Part shown: in pieces, positions 12,917-13,666 of the stretch
How positions within the stretch are numbered: position 1 is the first letter of the stretch
Layout of the letters: the number at the start of each line of letters is the position of its first letter
DNA from: Deltaproteobacteria bacterium
GTDB taxonomy: Bacteria > Myxococcota_A > UBA796 > UBA2385
Length of the DNA stretch: 13,666 nt
Direction of reading: 5' to 3'
NCBI GenBank assembly: GCA_015489145.1
Contig: WGAH01000254.1
Span: forward strand, 1 to 13,666
Position numbers and translations under genes: made by a program
Notes under the pieces: generated by a model
The model's database searches: none
What the model saw: the letters and a program-made list of their open reading frames with translations, nothing else
What the model was told of the DNA's origin: nothing

Positions 12917-13666
12917 GGGCCTGGCGCCTGGTCCCGCTGCTGGCGGCCCTCGGGGCGGGGGCGCCGGGCCGGGCCGAGGGCGATCCCCTGGCGAGCGGGC
13001 TGTTCGAGAGCGTGCTGAGCCCGGCGGCCCGGGAGCACTTCGAGCACGCCGAGCGCCTCGCCGCCGCCGGCGACTGGCGGCGGGCTGCGGCGGCCTACGA
13101 GCTGGTGCTGGCGGCCGATCCCACCTTCGCGCCGGCGGTGCTCGGGCTCGGCCGCGCCCGGGAGGCGATGGGGGACCGGGCCGGGGCCGCGCGGGCCTAC
13201 GGGCGCCTGCCCGACGACGCCGACGCGGTGGAGGCCCTGGCCCGCCTGGTGCAGGACGAGGACCCGGAGCGGGCGGTGGGCCTGGTGCGCCGCCTCACCA
13301 CCCTGCGCCTCGGCGATCCCGAGCCCCACCGCTGGCTCGCGCGCCTGCTGGCCGAGCGCGACCCGGCGGCCGCCGCCGAGGAGCTCGACACCTACCTCGA
13401 CCTGGCGGCCCTCGACGGCCGGGAGCCCGACGGCGAGACGATGCTGGCGGTGGCGGTGGGCCTGCGCCGGGCCGGTCACGAGGACGAGGCGGTGGCCCTC
13501 CTCGAGCGCATCCTCGCGGCGGTGCCCGAGGACCGGGCGGCGGTGCGGGACGAGGCCCGGGGGCGGCTGGACCGCATCGCCGTCGAGCGGGCGGCCCGGG
13601 CGATGGCGGTGGGCGGGGCCCAGGCTCTCGGTCCCGCCGACCGGGCGGCGGTGGAGGCGGCCCGGT
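12913..13666 (+). CDS. Exported TPR-repeat protein, C-terminus beyond the window
   Basis: The frame opens with ATG 12913, overlapping the EBP stop as ATGA, and stays open for 251 codons to the window edge. The product starts with a likely signal peptide (about residues 1-22, MRAWRLVPLLAALGAGAPGRA) and then carries helix pairs typical of tetratricopeptide repeats: EHAERLAAAGDWRRAAAAYE then LVLAADPTFAPAVLGLGRAREAMGDRAGAARAYGRL (about 46-102), with further repeats after residue 110 and around 180-200 (GLRRAGHEDEAVALLERILAAVPED). TPRs hold protein partners; together with the signal peptide this suggests a periplasmic scaffold or assembly role. No enzyme domain is visible in the part present. It belongs to the EBP operon by overlap. 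What follows at the C-terminus is unknown. Confidence 0.85.
   Translation, partial: MRAWRLVPLLAALGAGAPGRAEGDPLASGLFESVLSPAAREHFEHAERLAAAGDWRRAAAAYELVLAADPTFAPAVLGLGRAREAMGDRAGAARAYGRLPDDADAVEALARLVQDEDPERAVGLVRRLTTLRLGDPEPHRWLARLLAERDPAAAAEELDTYLDLAALDGREPDGETMLAVAVGLRRAGHEDEAVALLERILAAVPEDRAAVRDEARGRLDRIAVERAARAMAVGGAQALGPADRAAVEAAR

Overview
Base composition (very GC-rich, codon third positions almost all G or C), a MYXO-CTERM-type sorting tail on a secreted amidase (C-G-C motif, hydrophobic stretch, terminal Arg cluster) and an aspartate/threonine/glycine-rich linker before it point to a member of the Myxococcota (former Deltaproteobacteria). No mobile element, tRNA, rRNA, CRISPR array or prophage was seen. 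The DNA looks like ordinary chromosome with dense, partly overlapping operons.

Layout. 1-180 (-): start of a membrane protein cut by the window edge. 244-3147 (-): gcvP. 3267-4361 and 4404-4793 (+): gcvT and gcvH, diverging from gcvP, so the three dedicated glycine-cleavage proteins P, T and H are together (the shared L-protein is not here). 4854-6416 (+): large secreted N-acetylmuramoyl-L-alanine amidase. 6424-7302 (-): a 292-residue sigma-70-family factor without region 1.1, convergent with the amidase gene. 7303-7819: a 517-bp regulatory region between divergent genes. 7820-8446 and 8447-8872 (+): an ExbB/TolQ and ExbD/TolR proton-channel pair. 9092-9376 (+): FtsB/DivIC-like divisome protein behind a good sigma-70 promoter. 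9390-10325 (+): HAD-type phosphatase resembling App1/LNS2 proteins. 10493 to the right edge (+): a tightly overlapping four-gene operon of a small exported protein, a 140-residue helical protein with an H-D motif, a sigma-54 enhancer-binding protein (EBP), and an exported TPR protein cut by the edge.

The most interesting signal is regulatory. Two -24/-12 (sigma-54) promoters can be read from the sequence. One, on the minus strand (TTGGCACG-N4-TTGCAAA, 7359-7341), lies just before the sigma-70-family gene. The other, on the plus strand (TGGCACG-N4-GTGCT, 10447-10462), lies just before the operon that encodes the EBP. Both have the strict GG-N10-GC geometry and place the predicted transcription start 20-30 nt before a start codon with a Shine-Dalgarno. 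The inferred circuit is a self-activating EBP operon plus a sigma-54 to sigma-70-family cascade, similar in logic to the RpoN-RpoS cascade of Borrelia. That the EBP in this window drives both promoters is an inference; the promoters and the EBP motifs are read directly.
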